Below are positions 54,963-63,636 of a DNA stretch of 64,000 nt, one piece after another (the first letter of the stretch is position 1; each line of letters begins with the position of its first letter). Source of the stretch: Clostridium swellfunianum (GTDB lineage Bacteria; Bacillota; Clostridia; Clostridiales; Clostridiaceae); contig NZ_JAMOFV010000006.1 in assembly GCF_023656515.1 (NCBI RefSeq), forward strand, positions 4,605,735-4,669,734, given 5' to 3'. Made by a program: the position numbers and the translations under genes. The notes under the pieces are model-generated. The model was given only the letters and a program-made list of their open reading frames with translations, searched no databases and had not been told where the DNA came from.

Positions 54963-56222
54963 TTATAGCATTTCCAAGAAGGCTTCCACTCTTGTTTTAA
55001 TTTGTCCAGCATCTTCAGTGGAGTAATCAGTTTCTATATTTATTATTGGAATTCCTGCTTCCTTTAACTCTTTTTCTACCTTGTTGTATTCAATAGCATA
55101 AGTATGGCAGAAGGAAAGATTTGAGTAAACAACTCCATCTACTTTGTATTCTTCTACATATCTCTTGATATCATCTATTCTTCCTGTGTTTGGTGTAAAG
55201 CAAGCACAGTTTATGTTTAAATATCTGTCAGCAAGATTCTTTATTAGGTTTTCTATAGTTTCGCCTTCCAGTGATACTTCATTTTCAAAGTATCTTGTAC
55301 CTGTACAGGTTTCTTCAACTACAACCTCAGCCTCTAAATTTTCTATTATGTCATGAAGCTTCCAGTTTGGAAGAGCCATTGGAGTTCCTGTTATCATTAT
55401 TCTCTTCTTACCTTCGCTCTTCATTGCTTTAGCTCTTTCCTCAAGCTCATCGCACAAGGCATTAACTTGAGCAACAAATCTTTCTGGATCATCATAGAAG
55501 GCTATTTGGGAAATTAAGAGTGCATCCTTACCGCTTATTGGTGATGGTGTCAGCTTTCTAAAATCATAAAGTCTCTTTAAAGCTCTTCTCTTGCTGTTAG
55601 CTATTTCAATACCTTTCTTTAAGCTTTCTACAGTAACCTTGTTTCCTGTAAGCTCTTCAACTTTTTCTATAAATATTTTTATTTCATCCATCCACATGTT
55701 ATAATCTTTTGTTCTTTTCATTTGAGGAAGATCCATAACATGTACTGGTACATATTCATCTAATATCTCCCAAGCTTTTTTCTTTCCATCACAAGTAGTT
55801 TCTCCAACTATCATGTCTACAGATTGAAAATAAGGACAAGTTCCGCTAACCTTTGCTCCTACAGCTGCTTTTATTAATGGACACATATTTCTTGGAAGAT
55901 GCTTTTCACCATCCTCAACCCAAAACTGTGAACCAGCGCAAAGCCCAACTGATATTGCATTTGCAGCAAGTATAACTTCATCTGGTACAAATACGCAGAA
56001 GGTTCCAAGCACCTTGCCGCCCTTTTCCTTATGAGCATTAAGTTCAGCTGGTCTTAAGCCATGAACCTCTGAAACAACAAAATTAAAATAGTTCATTCCC
56101 TCTGGTCTGTTTTCTTGGCTCAAATATACTGAACCATACATCTCAGGAAGCACTGCACATAATTGGTCGTGCTTTTCTAAATCCATGTTTAAATCTTTCC
56201 ATAATTGTCTGTAGTCACCCAT
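54963..56222 (-). CDS. Double-cubane cluster protein (2-hydroxyacyl-CoA dehydratase family, YjiM-like)
   Basis: The 419-residue protein belongs to the HgdB/FldB superfamily but stands alone without a second subunit, as in double-cubane cluster proteins (DCCP, E. coli YjiM). Cysteines that may hold Fe-S clusters appear in GTFCVFVPDE, VGLCAGSQFW, PRNMCPLIK, SGTCPYFQS, GETTCDGKK and, in the second half, EETCTGTRY, INCACFTPN and SFCHTYAIE. DCCPs use electrons raised in energy by an ATP-driven activator to reduce hard substrates such as acetylene or azide in vitro; the natural substrate is unknown. The start at 56222 follows GGAGGA. The activator gene lies upstream, beyond palindrome B. Confidence 0.87.
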   Translation of the reverse strand: MGDYRQLWKDLNMDLEKHDQLCAVLPEMYGSVYLSQENRPEGMNYFNFVVSEVHGLRPAELNAHKEKGGKVLGTFCVFVPDEVILAANAISVGLCAGSQFWVEDGEKHLPRNMCPLIKAAVGAKVSGTCPYFQSVDMIVGETTCDGKKKAWEILDEYVPVHVMDLPQMKRTKDYNMWMDEIKIFIEKVEELTGNKVTVESLKKGIEIANSKRRALKRLYDFRKLTPSPISGKDALLISQIAFYDDPERFVAQVNALCDELEERAKAMKSEGKKRIMITGTPMALPNWKLHDIIENLEAEVVVEETCTGTRYFENEVSLEGETIENLIKNLADRYLNINCACFTPNTGRIDDIKRYVEEYKVDGVVYSNLSFCHTYAIEYNKVEKELKEAGIPIINIETDYSTEDAGQIKTRVEAFLEML

Positions 56223-56255
56223 AACCCAATCCTCCAAAATTTTATTTAATGACCT

Positions 56256-56368
56256 GCTGTGCTAGTTAAGTCTCTAATCACCGCGAGAAGGTATAAAATA
56301 TGCATTATTAGCAGTTCGCTTCACATATTTTATACCTTCTCGCTGGGTTAGGCTTTAACTAGCACAAC
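56256..56368. repeat. Palindromic repeat B
   Basis: The inner stem GCGAGAAGGTATAAAATATG (56283-56302) pairs exactly with 56324-56343, a 20-bp stem with a 21-base loop; an outer 12-bp stem TGTGCTAGTTAA/TTAACTAGCACA brackets it. The ends match repeats A and C. It fills almost all of the space between the activator and the double-cubane genes and so would be transcribed with them. Confidence 0.88.
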
Positions 56369-56375
56369 GAGTTAA

Positions 56376-57134
56376 TTATTTATTCATAGCTTTAGCTGCA
56401 ACAGCTGCTCCTATTGCTCCTGCGTATCTTCCGAGCTCATGGGACTTAACCCTTTTGCCAAGCTTCCTTGAAAAGCTTTCAAGAATTGCGCTGTTTTCGC
56501 ATAGACCTCCAGTCAAAATATAATTGCCTATGGTGCTATGCTTTTGACATAAAGACTTAACCTTTGAGGTTATTGCATCTATAACTGCAAAAGCTATATT
56601 TTCTCTTTTTTCCCCTCGGCCAATTAAGCTTATTACCTCTGATTCAGCAAATACCGTACACATAGAACTAATGGTTGTAGAGCTCCCAAGCTTAGAAAGC
56701 TCGCTAAGCTTGTTTATGCTTAGCCCTAAGGTTCCTGCCATAAGCTCTAAAAATCTGCCTGTTCCAGCGGCACATTTGTCGTTCATAGTGAAATCGGTTA
56801 CGTTTCCGTTTCGAAGGGTAATAATTTTTGTATCTTGCCCGCCTATGTCTATAACAGTGCAATCTTCGTTAAAAAGATAATGTGCTCCTTTTCCATGACA
56901 GGTTATTTCAGTAATAGTTTTTTTTGCATAGGGTACAGAAACTCTTCCATAGCCAGTCGCAACTATACTGCTTTTTTCAAAATATCCTGCTTCCATAAGC
57001 CTCTGTTTTATGCTTTCTGCAGTTTCAACACTGCTCCACCCAGTAGGCTGCGTAAAACAGCTAAGAAGCTTGTCATCCTCAAATACAGCTGTCTTTGAAG
57101 CAGTTGAACCAATGTCAATTCCTATGTAAAACAT
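56376..57134 (-). CDS. ATP-dependent activator of the BadF/HgdC family (YjiL-like)
   Basis: A 252-residue ASKHA-fold ATPase: phosphate-1 MFYIGIDIGSTASK at the start, phosphate-2 VIDIGGQDTK near residue 98, adenosine motif LTGGLCEN near residue 210, and the two cysteines that bridge a 4Fe-4S cluster in a dimer (NDKCAAGTGRF near residue 120, SSMCTVFAESE near residue 160). Such proteins inject low-potential electrons into dehydratases or double-cubane proteins at the cost of ATP. The start at 57134 follows GGGGTG; a longer frame to 57206 lacks a site. First gene of the unit. Confidence 0.92.
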   Translation of the reverse strand: MFYIGIDIGSTASKTAVFEDDKLLSCFTQPTGWSSVETAESIKQRLMEAGYFEKSSIVATGYGRVSVPYAKKTITEITCHGKGAHYLFNEDCTVIDIGGQDTKIITLRNGNVTDFTMNDKCAAGTGRFLELMAGTLGLSINKLSELSKLGSSTTISSMCTVFAESEVISLIGRGEKRENIAFAVIDAITSKVKSLCQKHSTIGNYILTGGLCENSAILESFSRKLGKRVKSHELGRYAGAIGAAVAAKAMNK

Positions 57135-57242
57135 ACCATCACCCCACATTGTTAAATTATATTCAATGACATGTAAAAAATCTAATTGAAAAAATAAATG
57201 AATCACTATGCAAGTATTGGTAAATCAAATAACTTCATATAA

Positions 57243-57287
57243 AATAAAGGCTATGAACAAATTAGAAAATCTAATTCATTCATAGCC
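57243..57287 (-). terminator. Terminator after the wall-anchored phosphodiesterase gene
   Basis: GGCTATGAA and TTCATAGCC arms (57249-57257, 57279-57287) with inner pairing ATTAGA/TCTAAT, followed by TTTATTTTA on the minus strand. Confidence 0.82.
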
Positions 57288-57310
57288 AAGTGTTTTAAAG
57301 CATTGTGAAG

Positions 57311-60300
57311 CTATGCTCGTTTTTTAAATATAAATGTCCCTGAAACTAAAATTACGGTTCCTAAAAGCATTAGCGAAGCAAAATCTACCGGTGAGCCCGT
57401 TTGAGGTATAGTGCCTGAACTTGGTGAATCTGTATCTGTTTGCCCTCCACCATTGTCGCTGCCGTTATCATTATTTCCTGGGTTATCTGGATTTTGATTA
57501 TCTCCAGAACCGTTGTCTCCGCCATTTCCATTATCGCCGCCATTATTTCCACCGTTGTTATCACTGCCATTATCGCCGCCATTGTTTTCTTCCAGAGCTG
57601 AGCTTAAAAGCATTCCTGTGGAGTTTTTAGGCGCTTCCATATTTAATAGCTTAGACATAGTTACAGCAAAGTCTATATTGTACATTCTATCTTCATAGGA
57701 ATAGCCTTTTTTAATTCCTTTTCCCCACATTAGCGAGAATATATGCTGTGCCTTTTCATCCAAGGAATCATGCTGTCCTCTTGCTGCATACAGCTTAGGA
57801 TCTCCTGTTTTGAAGCTATAGGGAGCCTTTGGAGAGATAATCAAATCAGCAAAGCCATCCATTACCCCTCTTTGCTTCATTTCATCAACCTTCATTATTC
57901 TTCCTACATAAACCTTGTCTTTAACTGCATTAATTATTTTTTCTATATCCTGCTCAGTAAAGGTCTTTGTAAAGGAAAGCTGAGCCTGAAGCCCTACATC
58001 TACTATTACTACGTCAGTATCTGACTTTGGACTCTGTCCTCCAAATAAAACTTCGCTCTTATAGCCTAGCTTTTCAATGGTGCTTGTTAAGTCAGGAAGC
58101 TTTGAATAGCCATAGTCGTCTGCTTCAGCACCCTGCTGCCCAAATGGGGCCATGCCGTGGTCTGTGGTTAATACAAAGCTCATGTTGTCATATATTCCTC
58201 TTTCCTTGCAGGCTTCTATGAATTCTCCAAGCTTTTGGTCCATAAGGTTTAATCTTTTTACTACATTCTGCATTCTTTCTGCTTCTGTTAAGGCAACTGG
58301 TGAATCATAAGCGCTCTTTTCGTTATGTCCTACTCCATCTAAATCATCCATATATAAAGCTAAAAATTTTGGTATGTCATCTAGTTCAACTTTTCCTATA
58401 TCTTCACCAACAGGTTCGCCTTTTATAAGCTTTATCGCTCCATCAAATCTTACTGCATAATCGCTTGGGTCTGGAAGTTGAATGTAGGGCCTATTTGCAT
58501 CTCCAATTACCGTACCCCTATCTTGAAGTGCAAACTGATGCACTGAGGCTGGCTTAAGTCCTTGTCTTAATGCAGCTTCTGCAATTGTTTCAGCATTATT
58601 TTCTCTTGAGAATTGAACAACTACATTGTTTTTCTTATCAAAATATCTATAACCGTTGCCTGTTCCGCCGGAATAGGTACCTGATACTATAGCTGCCTGC
58701 ATTGCGTTTGTTATTGAAGGAATGCCTGTATATGCATTTTTAAAATAGGTTCCTTCCTTTATAAGGCTATCTATTATTGGGGTTTTGCCAAGCTTGCTGG
58801 CCTCTTCATAGTAATAATGTGCAAAGCCGTCCCAGTTAATATAAACCACATAATTTTCATCTGGTGCTATATAGTTTACCTTTATGCTTTTTGAAGCTAT
58901 AACGCCCTTGTAGTCAGCTTCAACTGTTATAGTATTTACACCCTTTGAAAGCTTCAATTCCTTTGAAAACTTATTACTAATAAGCTCTGTTGAAGCTCCA
59001 TTAACTTTAATACTGCAGTCCTTATCTACTGTTCCTTCTATTTTTACTGCAGCTTCCTTAACTATTTGCTTGTTCTTTAAATTTGTTATGTCTATTTTTA
59101 CTGGGGTATAATAATTAACCTTCATATTAGCTTCCTTTATAGTTGAGCCTAAAGCTGCCTTTATAGAAATATTATTTTCTCCCTCTGCTAGTTCAAGCTC
59201 TGCACTTAATTTTCCCTGACTGTCAACGGTTACATTTTTTCCATTTACGGTAACAGCTGACTCTGGACACACTACTGCTTCAAGGTTTAATAAGGAATTA
59301 GAAACTATAGCTCCATCTTCTATAGAAGTTATCCTTGGAGAATAAGGCTTTAAGATTCTCTTTGTTATTACGTTTCCAACCCCATTAAGCTCTGCCTCAA
59401 GCTTTATTATATTTTCTCCATCACTAAGCTGCACATTCTTACTGAAGCTTCCTGAAGATACTGGTACTTGCTCTTCGTTGATTTTTGCTATAAAGCTATT
59501 ATCTTTAACCTGAGTTGTTCCTATAACCTTTACTGCATTATCTTCAGTAACAAGTGAATCCTTTAAAGCCTCAGTGTTTCCTTCAATAACAACACTGTCT
59601 ATAAGATTTATAAATTTTATAGCTTCTTCTTTATAGGTTAAATTTCCTGCTTCATCAACTACTTTAACCTTTAAGATGCAATCTTTGCCTATAGTTATTG
59701 GACCAGTATAGTTCACATAACCTTCACCTAAATCGTACTGCACTGTAAAATTTTTATTGTCCGAAGCGTTTATTGTAGCCTTAACCTGCTTAAGATAATT
59801 GCCTTCACTATCCTTTTCTCCCTCTAGAGTTAGGCTTAAGGTTGGCTTTACAAAGTCAAACATGCTCCATAGCTTTCCTTCATTATTTGCTGGAGGATTA
59901 ATGCCAAGTATATTGGATACATTTGTTGCTATGTCAACCAGGTTTGCTTTTTCAGGCTTAAAATTTCTAATTACCCCGTTTCCTGATACAACGCAAAATT
60001 GATTCAAGTCATCAAGATTGTCAGTTCTGAATGATTCTGCTCCAGACTGAGAAAAAGTGTAGTTGTCTATTGGATTTAATAAATAATCTGCAAAAGCCTC
60101 TGGTGCTGACACTTCCTGAGGAGTTATTACACTTTTTATAAGCTTGCCAGCATCACTGCTGCTGTCTTTGATATAAGCAAGCACTTTGTCCTTATCTTCT
60201 TGAGTTGCATTTTTAGTAAAGGTAAGCTGAGCATACTTCATAATATAATGCTTTATAATTGTAGCTTTAGTATCTACAGCTGGATTAGCACTAATAAATT

Positions 60301-61156
60301 GAGTTTTCACCCCTGTTGCATTTGTTATGCTGCTTGCCATGGTTTCTACTGATATTTTGCTTTTAGTAATGTACATAGAAGACAGTGAGTTTAACATTAT
60401 TACAGTTTTATCAAATACGCCCTTTGCTTTTAAGGCATCAGTTACTTGTTTAAGCTTTAAGTCCATAGCTTCAAGCTTAGCTATAACGCTTGAGTCAACT
60501 AGTTCTGGATTTGAGGCTCCACCACCCCAGTAAAGCATCTTTATATCATTTGAGTAAGCCATTATATACTCTGGTAGGTTCTCAGAGTTTATTGCTGCAA
60601 CAATATCATCTGCAGTTTTATCAAAAGCTACAAGATTATCTCCAAGGGCATACTTAATATATTTATGATTCTCGTCAGCTGCAAAAACTCCTCTACCCTC
60701 AAGTGTTTTTCCTGCAACATTCATGCCTAGCGCTAAGGTTTTAATACTTGGATTTTGCCTGTTTATAGCTTCAAAAATAGTTTCTGCATTAAAATCATAA
60801 ACATTTGCTTTATATGTGGAGGTGTCCTTATCCAAATATCTGTAAAGAAAATTGTTTGTTCCAGGATAGGCTCCTGTAACTGCTGCTGCCTGAGCACCGC
60901 CATAGGAAGGTATTGTAGTTTTAAGATTTTCAAGCTTTGTACCGTTTTGAATCAAAGCCTCTAAATTAGGCGCCTTAAGTCCTTTTTCTTTCAAGGAATT
61001 ATAATACTCTGCTGATAAACCATCCCAAATTATATTCAGTACATAGTTTTTTTGTCCTTGCTCTGCCTTAACCTTTTCCTTTACATACCCAATGGGCAGT
61101 GCAGTAAACACCATAAGCAGTGTTAGAATAATGCTTAAACACTTTTTATTTTTCAT
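57311..61156 (-). CDS. Wall-anchored protein with two phosphodiesterase/phosphatase-like domains
   Basis: The 1281-residue protein begins with a signal peptide (MKNKKCLSIILTLLMVFTALPIGYV in parts: KKCLSIILTLLMVFTALP) and ends with a sortase signal (IPQTG, a hydrophobic stretch, KKRA). In between lie a first type I phosphodiesterase/nucleotide pyrophosphatase-like domain (about residues 35-420), several immunoglobulin-like repeats (about 440-800), a second such domain (about 800-1200) and a Gly/Asn/Asp-rich spacer. Domain 2 has the metal ligands: NWDGFAHYYY, MDDLDGVGHN, LTTDHGMAPFG and ARGQHDS. Domain 1 has NSLSSM and no matching DxGH or DHG. The start at 61156 follows AGGGG. The substrate is unknown. 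Confidence 0.87.
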   Translation of the reverse strand: MKNKKCLSIILTLLMVFTALPIGYVKEKVKAEQGQKNYVLNIIWDGLSAEYYNSLKEKGLKAPNLEALIQNGTKLENLKTTIPSYGGAQAAAVTGAYPGTNNFLYRYLDKDTSTYKANVYDFNAETIFEAINRQNPSIKTLALGMNVAGKTLEGRGVFAADENHKYIKYALGDNLVAFDKTADDIVAAINSENLPEYIMAYSNDIKMLYWGGGASNPELVDSSVIAKLEAMDLKLKQVTDALKAKGVFDKTVIMLNSLSSMYITKSKISVETMASSITNATGVKTQFISANPAVDTKATIIKHYIMKYAQLTFTKNATQEDKDKVLAYIKDSSSDAGKLIKSVITPQEVSAPEAFADYLLNPIDNYTFSQSGAESFRTDNLDDLNQFCVVSGNGVIRNFKPEKANLVDIATNVSNILGINPPANNEGKLWSMFDFVKPTLSLTLEGEKDSEGNYLKQVKATINASDNKNFTVQYDLGEGYVNYTGPITIGKDCILKVKVVDEAGNLTYKEEAIKFINLIDSVVIEGNTEALKDSLVTEDNAVKVIGTTQVKDNSFIAKINEEQVPVSSGSFSKNVQLSDGENIIKLEAELNGVGNVITKRILKPYSPRITSIEDGAIVSNSLLNLEAVVCPESAVTVNGKNVTVDSQGKLSAELELAEGENNISIKAALGSTIKEANMKVNYYTPVKIDITNLKNKQIVKEAAVKIEGTVDKDCSIKVNGASTELISNKFSKELKLSKGVNTITVEADYKGVIASKSIKVNYIAPDENYVVYINWDGFAHYYYEEASKLGKTPIIDSLIKEGTYFKNAYTGIPSITNAMQAAIVSGTYSGGTGNGYRYFDKKNNVVVQFSRENNAETIAEAALRQGLKPASVHQFALQDRGTVIGDANRPYIQLPDPSDYAVRFDGAIKLIKGEPVGEDIGKVELDDIPKFLALYMDDLDGVGHNEKSAYDSPVALTEAERMQNVVKRLNLMDQKLGEFIEACKERGIYDNMSFVLTTDHGMAPFGQQGAEADDYGYSKLPDLTSTIEKLGYKSEVLFGGQSPKSDTDVVIVDVGLQAQLSFTKTFTEQDIEKIINAVKDKVYVGRIMKVDEMKQRGVMDGFADLIISPKAPYSFKTGDPKLYAARGQHDSLDEKAQHIFSLMWGKGIKKGYSYEDRMYNIDFAVTMSKLLNMEAPKNSTGMLLSSALEENNGGDNGSDNNGGNNGGDNGNGGDNGSGDNQNPDNPGNNDNGSDNGGGQTDTDSPSSGTIPQTGSPVDFASLMLLGTVILVSGTFIFKKRA

Positions 61157-61291
61157 AATTAACCCCTTTTCTTTTCCCCAATTATTTTTATTTTGTTTGC
61201 AAAAAAGGTGAAGCAAATATATGTCCCGTAATACCTAAGCTGGAATATATCTCTTCACCTTTGTTTTTGCTGTAACATTAATCGTCTATCT

Positions 61292-61603
61292 GTTGCGCTA
61301 GTTAAATCTCTAATCACCACGAGAATGTATAAATTGTGCTCCATGAGCTGCTCGCTTCACATGAAGTTCTAAGGCTCGGACAGCCATAAAACCAAGTGTT
61401 TTCCACTGGGCAACTAAAGAGCGCTCATTCCCACTCGCAAGTTGCCCGTTAAAAGCCATTTAGGCTTTTAACCTCCTCTTCAAACAAACGAACAACACTA
61501 AGGTTTTATGCCTGCCCTTCACCAAGAACTTCTAGTTGTTTGCTCAATGCTCATTTCACACATTTTATACCTTCTCGCTTGGTTAGATTTTAACTAGCAT
61601 AAC
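61292..61603. repeat. Long palindromic repeat C
   Basis: Bounded by GTTGCGCTAGTTAAA and its near complement TTTTAACTAGCATAAC. The flanks match repeat A almost base for base (for example CATGAAGTTCTAAGGCTCGG and AAGAACTTCTAGTTGTTTGC), and the centre (61394-61500) matches the centre of repeat D on the other strand. It fills the space between the wall-protein gene and the dehydrogenase genes. Confidence 0.88.
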
Positions 61604-61606
61604 AGT

Positions 61607-62611
61607 TTAGTTTGAGCTTACCATATGAGTGGCGCTGGATTTATAGGCTGATAGTGCTATTTCCATAGCACGTTTGCCGTCTATGCCGCTTGCATAGTGG
61701 CTGTCTTTAAGGTCTTCTCCTTTTTTAGCTGCTTCTATAACTTTTATAAATTCTTTTATTAAGCCCTCATCTCCGCCATCAGCCCACATTTCATCATCTA
61801 TGGAATTGTTTTTAACAGAGTATACTCTTTCAGTTTGTCTAAAGGCTTCAACTTCAAGAACTCCTTTTGTACCCACAATTTCCATATAAACCTCAGGCCA
61901 TATAGGATAGTTTTTATGATGTCCCCAGCTGCAGTCTATAGTTCCGAATACACCGTTTTCAAATTCTACATTTACTATTCCGCAGTCATCAATACCTTTG
62001 TTGTGAATAAGTTCTCCTGACTCAGCATAAACTGATTTGCACTTGCTGCCTGTGAACCAATTCATTAGGTCTGCCACATGAACTGTATGATCCATAACAG
62101 CTCCTCCTCCTGCCAAATCCTTATCTAGGAACCAGCCTGAAGGAATTTTGCCATGGTTTATTCCTGTTATGCACAGTATTTCACCTATTTCTCCTCTATC
62201 AACTGCTTGCTTTGCTTCTATAACAGCTTGATTAAATCTCATTGGAAAAGCTGTAAGAAGCTTAACATTGTTTTCCTTTGCTGCATTAATCATTGCTTCA
62301 GCATCTTCATAGTTTGTTGCAAAAGGTTTTTCAACAATAATATGCTTTTTTGCTTTTGCAGCAGCAACCACAGTTTCTGCATGAAGCTTGTTGCAGGTAC
62401 AAACTATTACTCCATCTATGTCGGTGTTTAGAAGCTCCTTATAGTCCTTATAATAGATTGTATTAAAGGCTTCAGCCATTTTTGTTCCTCTTTCAAGGTC
62501 GCTGTCTGCTATGCCTGCCAGCTCTACCTCAGGAATATTCTTTAATGCATTTGTATAGCTTACTGCATGCATATGTTCAAAGCTAATAACTCCGATTTTT
62601 ATCTTATCCAT
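61607..62611 (-). CDS. Gfo/Idh/MocA-family oxidoreductase, copy 1
   Basis: A 334-residue NAD(P)-dependent dehydrogenase: Rossmann start IKIGVISFEHMHAVSY, acidic residue binding the ribose near residue 37 (ADSDLERG), EKPFATNYEDAEAM near residue 95 with the EKP motif, and the GGGAVMDHTVHVADLMNWF segment with the catalytic His near residue 170. The glycine motif is unusual (GVISFEHMH instead of GxGxxG). The enzyme oxidises or reduces a sugar or inositol; the substrate is unknown. Its start overlaps the previous stop by one base (TAATG), so translation is coupled. Confidence 0.9.
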   Translation of the reverse strand: MDKIKIGVISFEHMHAVSYTNALKNIPEVELAGIADSDLERGTKMAEAFNTIYYKDYKELLNTDIDGVIVCTCNKLHAETVVAAAKAKKHIIVEKPFATNYEDAEAMINAAKENNVKLLTAFPMRFNQAVIEAKQAVDRGEIGEILCITGINHGKIPSGWFLDKDLAGGGAVMDHTVHVADLMNWFTGSKCKSVYAESGELIHNKGIDDCGIVNVEFENGVFGTIDCSWGHHKNYPIWPEVYMEIVGTKGVLEVEAFRQTERVYSVKNNSIDDEMWADGGDEGLIKEFIKVIEAAKKGEDLKDSHYASGIDGKRAMEIALSAYKSSATHMVSSN

Positions 62612-63612
62612 TACTTATCCCCTCCTAAGGTCACTGGTGCTGCATTTTTTGATGCCTCAATTGCTGCTAGGCTTATCTTAAGTGCATTTACCGCTTCTTC
62701 ACCTGTTACAAGAGGCTCTCTGTTTTCTATTATAGAACTGATAAATTCTTGTATTTCCATGGTATAAGGTTCCTGAGAGCTTGAAAGAGGGCTGTCTAAG
62801 GCTACTTTAATTCCAGTACCATTTGGAATATGCTTAACTATAGGTGAGCTTTTTCTGCTGTCAAGCTCTAGCTGACCTTCTGTACCAATAAGCTCAAGAG
62901 TTGTTCCAAAGGTTGCTCCGTCTGGATATGCCCAGCTGCCTTCTACGTGAGCTATTGCACCGTTTTTTAGCCTTAAAGTCACAAGACAGTGCTCTTTTTT
63001 CTCTACCTTTCCATTAAAGCTTCTAGCATATACCCTTTCCACTTCTCCAAAATTGTAGCTTATCCAGTCAAAGTCATGTATGATAAGGTCTAAAAGAGGA
63101 CCTCCGCTTAGGTCATAATTAGAGTACCAGTTATTCCAGTTCCAAGATGGAAATGCTCCTGTTCTAGTTGCCCTTATAAGCTTTACGTCACCTATTCTTC
63201 CGCTTTTAACTACCTCTGCTGCATGCTTATAGGCTGGGAAAAATCTTACTACGTGGCCTACAGAAAACTTAACCCCTCTATCTGACGCAGCCTTTACCAT
63301 AGCTTCTGCATCTTCAACCTTTAGAGCTATAGGCTTTTCGCAAAATACATGCTTTCCCATTTCTATTGCTTTTAGCGCAAATTCCTTATGAAGGTAAGTT
63401 GGAAGGCATATATCTACTACATCTATTTCTTCGCTTCTCATCATTTCCTCAAAGTCTTTATAATAGTTGGCATTGTGCTGGGAGGCTATAGCTGTTCCTT
63501 TTTCTTCTCTCAAATCGCAAACAGCTACAAGCTTAGCTCCTTCTATGCTTTTATAGCCGTTTCCATGTACACCTCCCATTACACCTGCACCTAACAAAGC
63601 TACCTTTAACAT
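62611..63612 (-). CDS. Gfo/Idh/MocA-family oxidoreductase, copy 2
   Basis: A 333-residue dehydrogenase of the same family with a standard glycine motif (VALLGAGVMGGVHGNGY), EKPIALKVEDAEAM near residue 92 and GGPLLDLIIHDFDWISYNF near residue 170 with the catalytic aspartate/histidine. The start at 63612 follows AAAGGAG; an upstream frame extension overlaps that site. It lies 24 bases after the PHP gene and directly before copy 1, so the three are probably one operon for breaking down a sugar acid or polyol. Substrate unknown. Confidence 0.92.
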   Translation of the reverse strand: MLKVALLGAGVMGGVHGNGYKSIEGAKLVAVCDLREEKGTAIASQHNANYYKDFEEMMRSEEIDVVDICLPTYLHKEFALKAIEMGKHVFCEKPIALKVEDAEAMVKAASDRGVKFSVGHVVRFFPAYKHAAEVVKSGRIGDVKLIRATRTGAFPSWNWNNWYSNYDLSGGPLLDLIIHDFDWISYNFGEVERVYARSFNGKVEKKEHCLVTLRLKNGAIAHVEGSWAYPDGATFGTTLELIGTEGQLELDSRKSSPIVKHIPNGTGIKVALDSPLSSSQEPYTMEIQEFISSIIENREPLVTGEEAVNALKISLAAIEASKNAAPVTLGGDK

Positions 63613-63636
63613 CTTCTGTCTCCTTTCAATCAAGCT

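Noticed and set aside
57385-57582. Small frame rich in Met/Ile/Thr on the minus strand
   Set aside because: It is an out-of-frame reading of the Gly/Asn/Asp repeat of the wall-anchored protein.
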